Assembly: GCA_963693315.1 (NCBI GenBank)
Contig: OY856186.1
Coordinates: 135,290,428-135,354,427, forward strand
Direction of reading: 5' to 3'
DNA from: Diogma glabrata
Lineage: Eukaryota > Arthropoda > Insecta > Diptera > Cylindrotomidae
DNA length: 64,000 bases
Every line of letters starts with the position of its first letter. Positions within the stretch are counted from its first letter, which is position 1. A program made the translations under genes and the position numbers. Shown here piece after piece: positions 47,641 through 57,952 of this stretch. A model generated the notes under the pieces. The model worked only from the letters and a program-made list of their open reading frames with translations. It did no database searches and had not been told where the DNA came from.

Positions 47641-50181
47641 CTATTTGGTTTTCATTTTGTCACTGGCTATCTTAATGTGGTCTCGAACCTGCTGATGGAT
47701 TTTATTCATCTTCTCCCTTAGTTGTCCCACATAATCTGTTTTCGTGGATACCAGACCTCCAGGGATGCCAAACTCGATGTCACTAGGAAGATGTAGTTCT
47801 CTTCCGAACATGATATTCGCTGGCGTTTCACTTGTCGTATCGTGCACTGCGCTACGATAGGCCATCAAGAATAACGGAAGATCCTTGTCCCAATTTCTTT
47901 GGTTGGCTTCTACTACCTTTGACAAATGTTCTTCCATGGTTCGGTTGAATCGTTCTACCATGCCATCTGACTGCGGGTTCATAGGTGTAGTTCGTGTTTT
48001 TCTAATGCCGAGTGTTCTGCACAGCTCTTCCATCAGTTGAGATTCGAAATTCCTTCCCTGGTCGGTATGCAACTCGAGCGGTGTCCCATATCTGCAAACC
48101 CATTCATTGACTAATGTTTCCGCGACCGTAACTGCTTCCTGGTTCGGTATTGCATAAGCCTCCGGCCATTTTGTAAAGTAATCAATGACCACCATGATGT
48201 ATTTGTTACCTTTTGTCGTTTCCGGAAATGGCCCCGCGATGTCTATAGCAATTCTCTCCATTGGGGCACCCACATTGTACTGTTGCATCTCTCCTCGAGT
48301 TCTAGTTTTTGGTCCTTTGCTTGCTGCACAAGTATCGCATCGCCGACACCATTGCTCTACGTCTGTTCGATACCTTACCCAATAAAACCTCTCCCTTACT
48401 TTGGCTAGGGTTTTATTGACTCCCAGGTGTCCTCCAGAAATACTTCCATGCAGCTTTCCCAGTACCTCTTCCACTCGACTTGACGGCAACACCAGTTGCT
48501 CCAACACTTTCTTTCCATCAGCGGACTCCCATTTTCTTTTTAATATCCCGTTGTCCATAAATAGTGAGTCCCATTGCGCCCAGTAACATTTCACCTCCGT
48601 ACTTAAAGGTGCGACCTCTTTCCACTCTGGTCGCCTTGCCTCGGTTTTCCATTTCAATACTGGAGCCATAGCTGGATCTTCTAGCTGCTCTCTTTTAATT
48701 GCCTCAGTACACCAATCGTCAGGAGTTTGGAACCTGATTTGATTCACTTTCATTGCCTCATTTCCCTCAGTTCTGCTACATGACTTGCACTCCTCTATAC
48801 AGGGTCTTCTAGACAAGGCATCAGCGTTACCATGGATCCTTCCCTTGCGGTGTTCAACTTTGAAGTCGTAGTTCTGCAGGATCTCTATCCATCTTGCTGC
48901 TTGTCCTTCAGGAAATTTGAATTGTAATAACCATTTTAGAGCAGCATGGTCCGTGCGAATCAGGAATGGTTGTCCACACAAATACTTGTGGAAATGTTTC
49001 ACAGCCTTGATGATAGCTAACAGCTCCTTCCTCGTGACACAGTAATTCCGCTCCGGCTTTGACAGAACTTTACTGAAGTATGCCACCACTTTCTCATCGT
49101 CTCCAATTTTCTGTGACAAAACAGCTCCAGTTCCTACATTGCTTGCGTCTGTGTCCAGAATGAACATCTTTCCGGATTCTGGATAGGCTAGTATAGGGGT
49201 GTTGCATAGTTTTTCTTTTAAACTGCAGAAGGCCTCATTACATTCGGTTGTCCACAGAAACTTGGTATTTGCTTCTGTCAATTTATGTAGACTCTTGGCG
49301 ATATTTGCAAAATTCTCCACGAATCTTCGATAATAGGTGCATAAGCCAAGGAAACTGCGTAGCTCATGAACATTCTTCGGTACTGGCCAATTTTTCACAG
49401 CATCAATCTTCTCGGGATCGGTTCTGACTCCATGTTCTGTAATGATGTGTCCAAGGTACTTCACTTCTTTGTGGAAGAGATTGCACTTTACCGGATTCAA
49501 CTTCATGTTGGCATTACTTATTCTTCTGAGTACTTCTTCGAGGTTCATTAGATGCTCTTCGAAGTTGCGACCCATTATAATGATGTCATCAAGATAAACT
49601 AGGCAGGCCTTCCAGGTTAAACCATGTAACACGCATTCCATTAGACGTTCAAATGTTGCTGGGGCATTGCATAGACCAAACGGCATCACATTGAACTCCC
49701 ACAACCCATTGCCAGTAGAAAATGCTGTCTTTCGTCGATCTTCTGGATGCATTTCAACTTGCCAGTAGCCACTCTTCAGATCTAATGTGCTGTACCATTT
49801 GGCCCCTGATAGTGTATCCAGTGTGTCATCAATTCGTGGCAGTGGATAGCTGTCCTTAATGGTTACCTCATTGAGCTTTCGATAGTCTACACAAAAACGA
49901 GCTGACCCATCTTTCTTTCTAACTAGCACCACTGGTGAGCTCCATGGACTCTTAGATGGCCTGATGACTCCATCACTTTTCATTTTGTCCAGCATTCCTT
50001 GCACTTCCTCGTGTTTAGCCAGTGGTAGTCTTCTAGGAGGCTGTCTGATAGGATGAGCGTTTCCAGTGTTGATCCTATGTCGCACGATGTTTGTTCTTCC
50101 AACATCTTCATCTCCAGTAGAAAAAACGCTGCTCATCTTCGTTAATACCCTCTTGATTTCATTGAATTCGGCTGGATTCAT
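47641..50181 (-). CDS. pol: Pol: reverse transcriptase, RNase H and integrase (copy B)
   Basis: An 846-residue open frame. Residues about 40-250 are the reverse transcriptase: RPSKSPWSSPVVLVRKKDGS, FCVDYRKLN, LDLKSGYWQ, MPFGLCNAPATFE and the catalytic YLDD. RNase H follows (LDTDASNVGTGAVLSQ, YSKVLSKPERNY with the usual acidic residues, RTDHAALKWL). The integrase zinc-binding domain comes next (GGHLGVNKT, CRRCDTC), then the DDE core (AIDIAGPF, HTDQGRNFESQ, MVERFNR). The frame ends early because of a 17-base deletion before the GPY module. It starts at an ATG that overlaps the protease stop codon (ATGA), in a different frame. The enzyme copies element RNA and integrates the DNA. It lacks the integrase tail. 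Confidence 0.92.
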   Translation of the reverse strand: MNPAEFNEIKRVLTKMSSVFSTGDEDVGRTNIVRHRINTGNAHPIRQPPRRLPLAKHEEVQGMLDKMKSDGVIRPSKSPWSSPVVLVRKKDGSARFCVDYRKLNEVTIKDSYPLPRIDDTLDTLSGAKWYSTLDLKSGYWQVEMHPEDRRKTAFSTGNGLWEFNVMPFGLCNAPATFERLMECVLHGLTWKACLVYLDDIIIMGRNFEEHLMNLEEVLRRISNANMKLNPVKCNLFHKEVKYLGHIITEHGVRTDPEKIDAVKNWPVPKNVHELRSFLGLCTYYRRFVENFANIAKSLHKLTEANTKFLWTTECNEAFCSLKEKLCNTPILAYPESGKMFILDTDASNVGTGAVLSQKIGDDEKVVAYFSKVLSKPERNYCVTRKELLAIIKAVKHFHKYLCGQPFLIRTDHAALKWLLQFKFPEGQAARWIEILQNYDFKVEHRKGRIHGNADALSRRPCIEECKSCSRTEGNEAMKVNQIRFQTPDDWCTEAIKREQLEDPAMAPVLKWKTEARRPEWKEVAPLSTEVKCYWAQWDSLFMDNGILKRKWESADGKKVLEQLVLPSSRVEEVLGKLHGSISGGHLGVNKTLAKVRERFYWVRYRTDVEQWCRRCDTCAASKGPKTRTRGEMQQYNVGAPMERIAIDIAGPFPETTKGNKYIMVVIDYFTKWPEAYAIPNQEAVTVAETLVNEWVCRYGTPLELHTDQGRNFESQLMEELCRTLGIRKTRTTPMNPQSDGMVERFNRTMEEHLSKVVEANQRNWDKDLPLFLMAYRSAVHDTTSETPANIMFGRELHLPSDIEFGIPGGLVSTKTDYVGQLREKMNKIHQQVRDHIKIASDKMKTK

Positions 50182-51059
50182 TCTTTACTAAGATCTTGAA
50201 GAATTGCTACTAATGCGGGATTGTTTCTCTGCATGAAGACCTTTTGCTCTTCTTCACAGCTGATTATCTCTTTTATGGTGCTGCATTTGGCGATTTCTTC
50301 TCCATGATTGATGACCACTCGTTTATTTGAGAAGTTAATCAGTTGCACTGGAACTACTCCCTCTTTTGCTGCAACTAGCGTTCGGCCAATCATAATGTTT
50401 CCTCCAAAGTCGTTGTTAGCTGGCTCAATCATCACAGGTGAATTTTGGTCACTTTTATCTAGTAGCTTAGTCCATATGATTTTCTCAGATTTTGCCGGGA
50501 TCTCAGTTGGTCCATCACTAATAACACGGACCTCAGCATTGTCGTTGGTGGCGTTTAGCACTATTTCTGTGTTTCCATATCTCAGTACGTGGCTTCCCAG
50601 ATCTAATATAAAATTGTATTCTTTCATGAAGTCAAGCCCAATTATGCAGTCATCTTCTATATCTGCTACAATAAATCGGTGCCTAAATGAATTTCCTCCA
50701 AGGTGAACCTCTTGGTCGCTTTCTCCATGAACTAGAACTGTTTCACCCGTAGCTGTTTTTAGGGTGAATCGTCTTGCTGTATCGATCTGACTATCACAAA
50801 CCACATCTGGACGCACTATCGATCTCGAAGCACCTGTGTCCAAAGTCAACATGCACGATTTGCTTCCAACGGTTGCCTCTAAGACTAGACTACTATTTTC
50901 TCTTTTACTTGTGATACCACCAATGTAGGGCATTGTAATTGAGCCAGCTTTCGCCCTCCAAAACTGGCACAATCTAGTTTCCCGAATCCGGAACGCGGCC
51001 TCTGTCTTCCGGGTGTGGCTCCCATTTACATTCTCTTCGGATGTGCCCCAACTTCCCAC
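50178..51059 (-). CDS. Retropepsin protease and linker (copy B)
   Basis: A 293-codon frame, open and overlapping the end of Gag (50974) by 86 bases in another frame. It contains the aspartic protease active site LTLDTGASRSIV (about residue 85-95) and a flap-like region, followed by the IIGLDFM motif that usually closes the active domain. A long linker leads to an ATGA overlap with pol. The protease cuts Gag and Pol. The first ~40 residues may be upstream of the true product, which would normally be made by frameshifting from Gag. Confidence 0.85.
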   Translation of the reverse strand: MGSWGTSEENVNGSHTRKTEAAFRIRETRLCQFWRAKAGSITMPYIGGITSKRENSSLVLEATVGSKSCMLTLDTGASRSIVRPDVVCDSQIDTARRFTLKTATGETVLVHGESDQEVHLGGNSFRHRFIVADIEDDCIIGLDFMKEYNFILDLGSHVLRYGNTEIVLNATNDNAEVRVISDGPTEIPAKSEKIIWTKLLDKSDQNSPVMIEPANNDFGGNIMIGRTLVAAKEGVVPVQLINFSNKRVVINHGEEIAKCSTIKEIISCEEEQKVFMQRNNPALVAILQDLSKE

Positions 51060-51414
51060 AGTTCCAGCATCTTACTCTGCTAGATCTACTTCGTTGATTT
51101 TGTTCAGGTTTATTTTCCAAACTTTTGACACGCATGATCACTTCATCAAGCGCTGCTTTCAGTGGTTCCTCAGCAACTTCCATCTGACGTACTCTATCTG
51201 AGCCATACGCTCTTTTTCCGGCTTCCATTTGCAGGGCCAATGCTAAGACTTCCGCAGGTAATTTCTTTCCACTTAGATAAAGCTGATTTCTCATTTGTAC
51301 ATCTCGAAGAGCATTGATAAATGTATCAGCTGCCAGTTCGTCTCGGTGTTCCGCGTTATAGTTTGGATATGACAGATTTACTAATCTCACAATGTCAGCC
51401 TCTAGTTCTTGCAA
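50974..51414 (-). CDS. Gag C-terminal part with zinc knuckle (copy B)
   Basis: The frame continues the capsid-like region (ELEADIVRLVNLSYPNYN) and ends with the CCHC knuckle CWNCGKLGHIRREC, which binds element RNA. In copy A this part is in frame with the N-terminal Gag. In B an extra CT near 51428 separates them. It is therefore probably not translated from the Gag start unless the indel is an assembly error. Confidence 0.82.
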   Translation of the reverse strand: MQELEADIVRLVNLSYPNYNAEHRDELAADTFINALRDVQMRNQLYLSGKKLPAEVLALALQMEAGKRAYGSDRVRQMEVAEEPLKAALDEVIMRVKSLENKPEQNQRSRSSRVRCWNCGKLGHIRRECKWEPHPEDRGRVPDSGN

Positions 51415-52304
51415 AGTTTCGCTGACTCCTCTTGTTTTCGTGTCTTGAGCTGCATGCGATGGAGAGCTTGCATATGACTTTCCCCATATCTTACCTCTAA
51501 GGCCTCCATTATCTTGCTGTACTCACGCTCAGTCGCTGATAGTGTCTGCAAAATTTCAGCAGCAGGTCCCTTCAATGCTAATATAAGCGCGTTTGCTTTT
51601 TGCTGGTGATCAACCCCGGTTGTTGCTATCTCAAATTGCATCTTAAATATCTGGTACGATGTAGATCCATCAAATGCGGGTGTTTTCACTCTAGCTGGAG
51701 CTGAAGTAGTTGATGGATTGATCATGTTACCTGACTTTACTTGTGCTATTTCTTGGCGGAATTCACTTGAAAGATTGCGTAATTTCTCTTCATGTTCTTC
51801 GGTAACTTTCCGCAGCTCCCTTTCCATGTTGTTGATTTTAACCTCCGCACTGGATATACGTGACTCGATTACTTCACGTAGTTTTTGTTGATCTAATTTT
51901 TGTTCTGCGGCCAGTTTTTCTTGTCGGGCCATCATATCAGCAAGTTGTTGTTGTTGCTCTACTTTTTGTTCTGCAGCCAGAACTTTTTGTTCTGCTGCCT
52001 GTTTCTCTTGTCGAGCCATCAGATTGTTTCCTTGTTTGGCGATCATATCAGCAAGTTGTTGTTGCTGCTGTGCCATCATTTCTTTCATCAACGCCATCAT
52101 CGGATCAATTGCTGGGGCATTCTGAGCCGGAACTTCTTCCTGCTCTATTTCTATGACGTCTGTGTTTTCACCTGCTTCTTCTAAAACTTTACGCAGCCGG
52201 ACTGCAAGTTCTGCCTTCGTTCCATGGATCGGAGCATTCCTCTTCCTCAACTCGTCCTTCAGCTGGGTCTGGCTGAGATCACTAATATTAACTGTCCTGA
52301 CCAT
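51402..52304 (-). CDS. gag: Gag N-terminal part: SAP domain and coiled coil (copy B)
   Basis: The start is placed at the ATG at 52304, downstream of the primer-binding site; the open frame extends back into the LTR to 52373 but would begin inside it. Residues 1-45 form a SAP domain (ISDLSQTQLKDELRKRNAP, GTKAELAVRLRK). SAP domains normally bind AT-rich or scaffold-attached DNA. A methionine/glutamine-rich repeat region and a coiled coil follow (about residues 70-200), then a capsid-like domain (FDGSTSYQIFKMQFEIATTG). The frame ends prematurely at the 2-base insertion. A SAP domain at the start of Gag is unusual. Confidence 0.88.
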   Translation of the reverse strand: MVRTVNISDLSQTQLKDELRKRNAPIHGTKAELAVRLRKVLEEAGENTDVIEIEQEEVPAQNAPAIDPMMALMKEMMAQQQQQLADMIAKQGNNLMARQEKQAAEQKVLAAEQKVEQQQQLADMMARQEKLAAEQKLDQQKLREVIESRISSAEVKINNMERELRKVTEEHEEKLRNLSSEFRQEIAQVKSGNMINPSTTSAPARVKTPAFDGSTSYQIFKMQFEIATTGVDHQQKANALILALKGPAAEILQTLSATEREYSKIMEALEVRYGESHMQALHRMQLKTRKQEESAKLCKN

Positions 52305-52333
52305 TGTTTCAATAATCCCACTTCTGACACCAC

Positions 52334-52966
52334 TGCAACGACTCTTCGTTGGTTCTTTTAGATTATTGGACAAACACGACAGTAAAAGACAGATCTTTAG
52401 TTAACAGAATCTCAAACTTTATTATTCAACAAATTACAGCAGCTTCCGTTTTTCCTTACAATAAATTCCAGGGTCTCCAATTTATGTACCATAAACTTCA
52501 CTGCTTTTCCACAATTTGAATCAATAATATTCGGAATCGTAAAATCTGTATTTACTATTCCACTAAGTTCAAATTCTTTTACTATTAGTACCCAGGCTCA
52601 AATACCACCGATTATTCCTTATACTTTCGAATATTTGTAAAACACTTTTAATTGCAAAATTAAAACTGACTATCTGATATTTTTGTTTGCTTATTTATAT
52701 CGAAAAATAAATAAATCGAAACTTCTATAATCCACTAGAAATCAATACTACGTAGTCCGTACATCTGAAATAGGCCACACCTGTTTTCATTCATACTTGC
52801 ATTTGTATTAGCGAACTCAAATTTAATTTATGCAAAATGTATTAGGTAACTCCTTTTAATTCATTAATGTAAACATTTGTATAACAAATTTAATTTACAT
52901 TAATTTATGCAATACAATTTGCAATACAAGTAAAAGATTGAAAAAGGAGTTAACTTTTAATTAATG
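52334..52966 (-). repeat. 5' LTR of copy B (runs into the assembly gap)
   Basis: 633 bases are visible, starting TGCAACGACTC on the plus strand, one change from its partner. The remaining ~45 bases and the flanking DNA are not sequenced. Confidence 0.88.
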
Positions 52967-53166
52967 NNNNNNNNNNNNNNNNNNNNNNNNNNNNNNNNNN
53001 NNNNNNNNNNNNNNNNNNNNNNNNNNNNNNNNNNNNNNNNNNNNNNNNNNNNNNNNNNNNNNNNNNNNNNNNNNNNNNNNNNNNNNNNNNNNNNNNNNNN
53101 NNNNNNNNNNNNNNNNNNNNNNNNNNNNNNNNNNNNNNNNNNNNNNNNNNNNNNNNNNNNNNNNNN
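52967..53166. other. Assembly gap (200 N)
   Basis: A run of N, probably a fixed-size scaffold gap. DNA to its right does not continue the LTR, so the true gap hides at least the end of copy B's LTR. Open frames across it are meaningless. Confidence 0.97.
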
Positions 53167-54152
53167 CTTCCGGACCTCCAAATTTGCTAAATAATTACAT
53201 GCCCACCAACTTTTATGTCCTTAACATAAAACAAAACAAAAATTCAACTTTGCTCTTACATCAATATAAAATGCTAATATGACTCCACTAGATTTATTAC
53301 GGCAGTACGCAAGAATATTGAATTATTAGTTACAGGATTTTCATAACGTACCTTTGTTTCAGATAAATCTTTAAATTCAGAGCAACTATTAAAATCTTGT
53401 TTTTATTAAACATTCAATGTTCAAAAAACCAAGCTAAAAGGGTAATTAGTAAAGCAATATAAAACCACAACCACAGTCCACACCAATGGTTTTCTTAAAC
53501 TAAAATTTCAATTTAACATTTTCTCATACCATAACTAATTGCCCGTGTTTTACCTTGTACTCTTCTTACTTCAGTAAAATTAAAAACAAACTTTTAAAAA
53601 GCTTTTATGTAAAGATCGATTTTGAATAAATTTTCTCGATTATCTTAATTGTTATTCAACTGTTTTTCAGAAAAAAAATAAATTTATGTAATTTAAATAA
53701 ATTATTCACCTTCATTTTGTTTTTTTGTATATCTGTAAAACATAAACAGATCTTTTATTTTAGCAAAATAACAACAAAATAAAAGTTCTTAAACAACTGG
53801 TTGATCCTTTTCTATTATTATTCAAAAATTAACCTGAAAAAGTTTTTAATTTTATGTTATGGATATTTAATAGAGCTTTTTTCTACCTGTCGGTCTTAAA
53901 AACAAAATGAGTTAAATAGGGAGATATTTTTAGTATTGTTTATGTTTTTTAGAAGTTAGGCTTAAATACCGTAATGTTTTGCGTTAATTACAATAAAACA
54001 TCTAGCTAAATTAAAGGTTATAATTTAGATTTCATCCTTTGGATTTAGATAATATAATACCACGTTTACAGCGATATAGCCAACTAATGGATGTAATTTA
54101 ATCAGTGCTGTAAACATTTTTTATTTTAAGAGCTTGCAACAAATTTGATATC
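53167..54152. other. AT-rich DNA without recognised gene
   Basis: No coding region, repeat or RNA gene could be supported in this stretch. Confidence 0.45.
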
Positions 54153-54379
54153 TTGGGTGTGACAATCGACAAGCTCCTCGCGCTACACCCTGGTTGACGC
54201 TAAAAGTCTATTTAAATTTGGTAGCCAAATATTTCATTTCGAACTCTTGGCTGTGATACAAAAAAAATGAACATGAACCAAAATCACAATAACAACGGTA
54301 CTTTTCAGCATCATAAGACAAAAAATATTGGACCCTCAGTCCGTATTTTGCAATTGAACATTGAAGGCATAAGCAAGTT
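54153..54379 (+). pseudogene. 5' fragment of the plus-strand LINE (third copy)
   Basis: It matches 58361-58590 and 59797-60016 with roughly 90% similarity. This includes the 5' leader (CTCCTCGCGCTACACCCTGG, TTTGGTAGCCAAATATT) and the first ~40 codons of the endonuclease ORF. It stops after AAGCAAGT, beyond which the sequence is unrelated. Confidence 0.8.
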
Positions 54380-54962
54380 TCTCCTCTTTTCTCCGTCAAA
54401 TATTTTTCAACAATCAGAGAAAAAATTTGAGTAATGGTCTAGTTGTCATATTTTTCATTACTTTTTCAAAAGTTTGATAGAGAGCAATTTAAACTAAACT
54501 AGCTAAATTAAAATGTGTTTATATCATAAATATTTAAACAGTTAACTCATATTAAATATGACAACCCAGGTAGTACGCAATCGATTCGTAATCGATACGG
54601 TGTCGATTACATGTAATCGCCCACTAATTTTTTTGTTACTAGTATAACACGTCTTTAGTTTGTTATCTATCATTCATAAGAGTGCATTAGTGGAAGCGAG
54701 ATAGACATTGTATCTCTTATAGCGCCACTGCTTATACACACATACGAAAAAGATTGAAACTATTATTAGAACAATATATGATTTAAACAATTGTTTTTTA
54801 CGACTTTTATTTATATGTCGGTCATTTAATTTAAACAAAGTGAGTTTGCATAATTAAAGTTTATTAATAATATTTAAATTATTCCCAATCTTTTTCAAAA
54901 TAAAACTAGTTTAAAAGAAAAATCTCCCTAAATAAAACCCAATTCTTCTTTTCTATTCACTA
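54380..54962. other. AT-rich DNA without recognised gene
   Basis: No gene is visible. A small cluster of ATCGATTACATG/TAATCG motifs lies at 54570-54625. Confidence 0.4.
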
Positions 54963-56544
54963 TTTTAGGTTAGCTCTTGTTTTTGAGATATTCGCGAAAA
55001 ACCAATTTTTTCGGTGAACAAAAGGGTTATTCTGGTTTATGGATCGCCTATTTTACAAAACAAACAAATTTAATGTATTAATTAAACACGTACATAGTAA
55101 GGATGCTAACAAACATTTTGAGTTTTTTTTTGTAAAAATTCATCAAGGATTCTGGAAGTTATATTCGAAAAAAGTTGAAAAAAATCAAAAATGTATGTTT
55201 TTTTTTAAATGTTTCCATATTCAACGCCCTAAATTTTAAACAAACATGATTATAAATTTTTTTAATTTCTTGAAGCGTACAGCTAATTTAATATTCTTTT
55301 TTTTTAAGTTAAAAAACACGAATTTTGGTGCAGGTTGCACCAAGTTATTCAGGTTTTCCCAAAAAAAGTAAAAACTAAAAATTTGTTAAACAAAATTTTA
55401 CCAAGAATAATTTAAATTCTGCAACATAATTGATTTATATATGACGTGTTATACAGATTTTTGAGTCAAAATTGCGAGTTATGGTCAAAAACTGGTCGTA
55501 ACACAACGTTAAAACGCTAAATGAACATTTTCTCTATTGTACCATCTTGAATGTGTTAAGTTGCAGTTGACATAACTATTCATTCAATTTTATGCCGATA
55601 TAATGATGGTATGCAATTCTTATATATGGAGTGATTTTTTTAGCAGAATGTATTATGCAAATTCTTCAAATAAAACAAAATGAATTTGGACTATTTTCAC
55701 ACTTGAAACTTCTTGAGACGCCATTTAAATAAATTTATCTTTACACTTTAGTATTTTAAAATAATTCTTAACTGATGTTTGAGAACGACTAAACTTGTAA
55801 AATAATATTTACGATGCGGCACAAAAAGAAAAGCAAAAATACACAAACGCTGTTGAAATAAGGAAAACTCAAAACAGCTCGCAGTTTTTATACAAAAATT
55901 TGAATAACAACTTATATTTTGTATATGATATATAAATCAATTATGTTGCAGAATTTAAATTATTCTTAGTAAAAAATGTTTTTTTCCAAATTTTTTGTCT
56001 TGGTTTTTTTTGAAAAACCCGAATAACTTGGTGCAACCTGAACCAGTATTCAAGTTTTTGAACTTCTGGATTCTGGAATTTACACTCGAAAAAAGTTGAA
56101 AAAAAATCAAAAATGTATGTTTTTTAAAACTTTTCCATATTCAACGCCATAAATTTTGAAAAAACAATCATTGTAAAATTTTTTTAATTTCGTGGAGCCT
56201 ATGACAAATTTAATTCCCTAAATTTACCATAGACTTCACGAAATTAAAAAAATTTACAATGATTGTTTTTTCAAAATTTATGGCGTTGAAAATAAAAAAG
56301 ATTTAAGAACACACATTTTTGATTTTTTATCAACTTTTTTCGAGTGTAACTTCCAGAATCCTTGATGGATTTTTACAAAACAAAACTCAAAATGTTTGTT
56401 AGCATCTTGTCTATGCACTTCTTTTATTAATACTTTGAATTTGTTTGTTTTGTGAAATAGGCGATCCAAAAACAGGAATAACCTTTTTTTCACCGAAATA
56501 ATTGTTTTTTTGCGAATATCTCAAAAACAAGAGCTAACCTAAAA
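54963..56544. mobile_element. Foldback element with long nested inverted repeats
   Basis: The outer arms 54963-55262 and about 56219-56544 are inverted copies (GGTTAGCTCTTGTTTTTGAG at the left; its complement at the right), with landmarks such as CATCAAGGATTCTGGAAGTT. A second inverted pair lies inside (about 55320-55470 and 55880-56050, including GGTGCA(G)GTTGCACC-like sequence). A third partial arm copy at 56060-56200 is in direct orientation to the left arm. Matching short frames on both strands (55039-55239 and 56278-56493) simply read the arms. Confidence 0.75.
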
Positions 56545-56939
56545 AATTTAATACGATATTCGTGTTCAGCAGATCAAAATTCACAAGAAAAGTTGGGTTT
56601 AAGTCAGGAAGACAAAAAAAAATCAAAATTTGTAGATTAGTGTAATTAAGGGAATTGTAAAATTAAGTACCTATAATGATATATAAAAGTAAATATTTAA
56701 ATTAATTAAATGTTTATATATGTATTAAAATTAAGAACATTATACATGCAGTTTTTTTAGCTTAACCCCATTTTATTTTTTCAGATTTTTATTTGATATT
56801 TAAATGTTTGCTATTAACTGTAGTATTATACTAATTATATCTTTAAGAAATATTTATATATTTTTGTTTAATTATTTTATTCCAGATAATAAAGTTATTA
56901 AAATGTATTTTATTTACAAAAATTCCAATTTCTATACCA
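56545..56939. other. AT-rich DNA without recognised gene
   Basis: Nothing supported in this stretch. Confidence 0.4.
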
Positions 56940-57560
56940 AAGTGGTTACACGATTTAGGTTTACCAAGACAAACTAAAGACATGTTTGACCAGACAGTTA
57001 GACTTCTTGGAGTGGATATTCAAAATAACCTGAAATGGAATAAACATGTGTTCAACCTCGCTAAATATGCAATGCAAAAATTAGAATTCTTGATTCGATG
57101 TAAAAAGTATTTCAATCCCGATCAAATTTTGCTAATCTTCAAGTCCTTTATTCGTCCATGTATGGAGTACTGCTGTTATGTTTGGGGAGGTGCTTGTCAG
57201 TCAACAATAAAATGTCTAGACTCTGTACAGAGAAAAGCAATGCGGTTGATTGGTAATACCGAACTAACGGACCAGCTTGATTCACTCCAGCACAGAAGAA
57301 ATGTGGCTGAATTGTCAATCTACTTTTAATATAACTTTAGCGAATTTTCCTCTAAGGAAATTCAAAATATCCTTCCTTCGTGTGCGCAGTATAATCGACA
57401 AACAAGAGCTGCCGAGCTATCCCATCCATTTGTTGTACAAATACCTCGTTGTAGAACTGTGTCCTTCCAAAACGACTATTTTAATAGAGTGGCCAAATTA
57501 TGGAACTCATTGCCTTCCTCTGTATTTCCCGATGAATTTTCAAAAAAAATCACAGTTTCC
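56940..57560 (+). pseudogene. LINE ORF2 C-terminal remnant
   Basis: The frame at 56982-57329 reads LLGVDIQNNLKWNKHVFNLA and later PCMEYCCYVWGGAC, with SVQRKAMRLIG. This is the post-RT region of an APE-type LINE ORF2. After a frameshift near 57330, a third frame continues with RAAELSHPFVV and FNRVAKLWNSLPSSVFPDEF, the usual end of these proteins. The endonuclease and RT core are missing; it is a 5'-truncated, frameshifted copy whose clade is undetermined. Confidence 0.8.
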
Positions 57561-57848
57561 TAAGACATTCAACTCCATGTTTTTTAATTTATAGAATGTG
57601 ACTACAAAAACTGCCTTTACAGGGGCTTAAAGAATGAACCAATCCTGATTTTTTTATTCTAAAAATTTGAAGTTTTTGTCGGTTTTATAAAAAAGACGAC
57701 TTGATAGAAAATTTTGTTTAATTTTCAGTATTAAAAAATCAGAATTGTTTCACTCTTTAAGCCCCTATGAGGGCAGTTTTTGTAGTCACATTCTATAAAT
57801 TAAAAAACATGGAGTTGAATGTCTTAGGAAACTGTAATTTTTTTTGGG
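57541..57848. repeat. Foldback hairpin with ~110-bp arms
   Basis: The segment 57541-57650 (CAGTTTCCTAAGACATTCAAC onward, with GTGACTACAAAAACTGCC) is repeated inverted at 57740-57848. The match is close to perfect in the outer 90 bases. The ~90-base centre is AT-rich. It overlaps the end of the LINE remnant. Confidence 0.82.
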
Positions 57849-57952
57849 GGTAGATCTTAGGGGGCATATTTTGAGAAAATATTGTTTAAAGTTTAAAAAC
57901 TATTTTTTGACGCTTTTGGGGAGGGGGTAAACATTTTATTAGTCCATTTTTG

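Noticed and set aside
52957..53194. Open frames composed of X residues
   Set aside because: They span the assembly gap of N.
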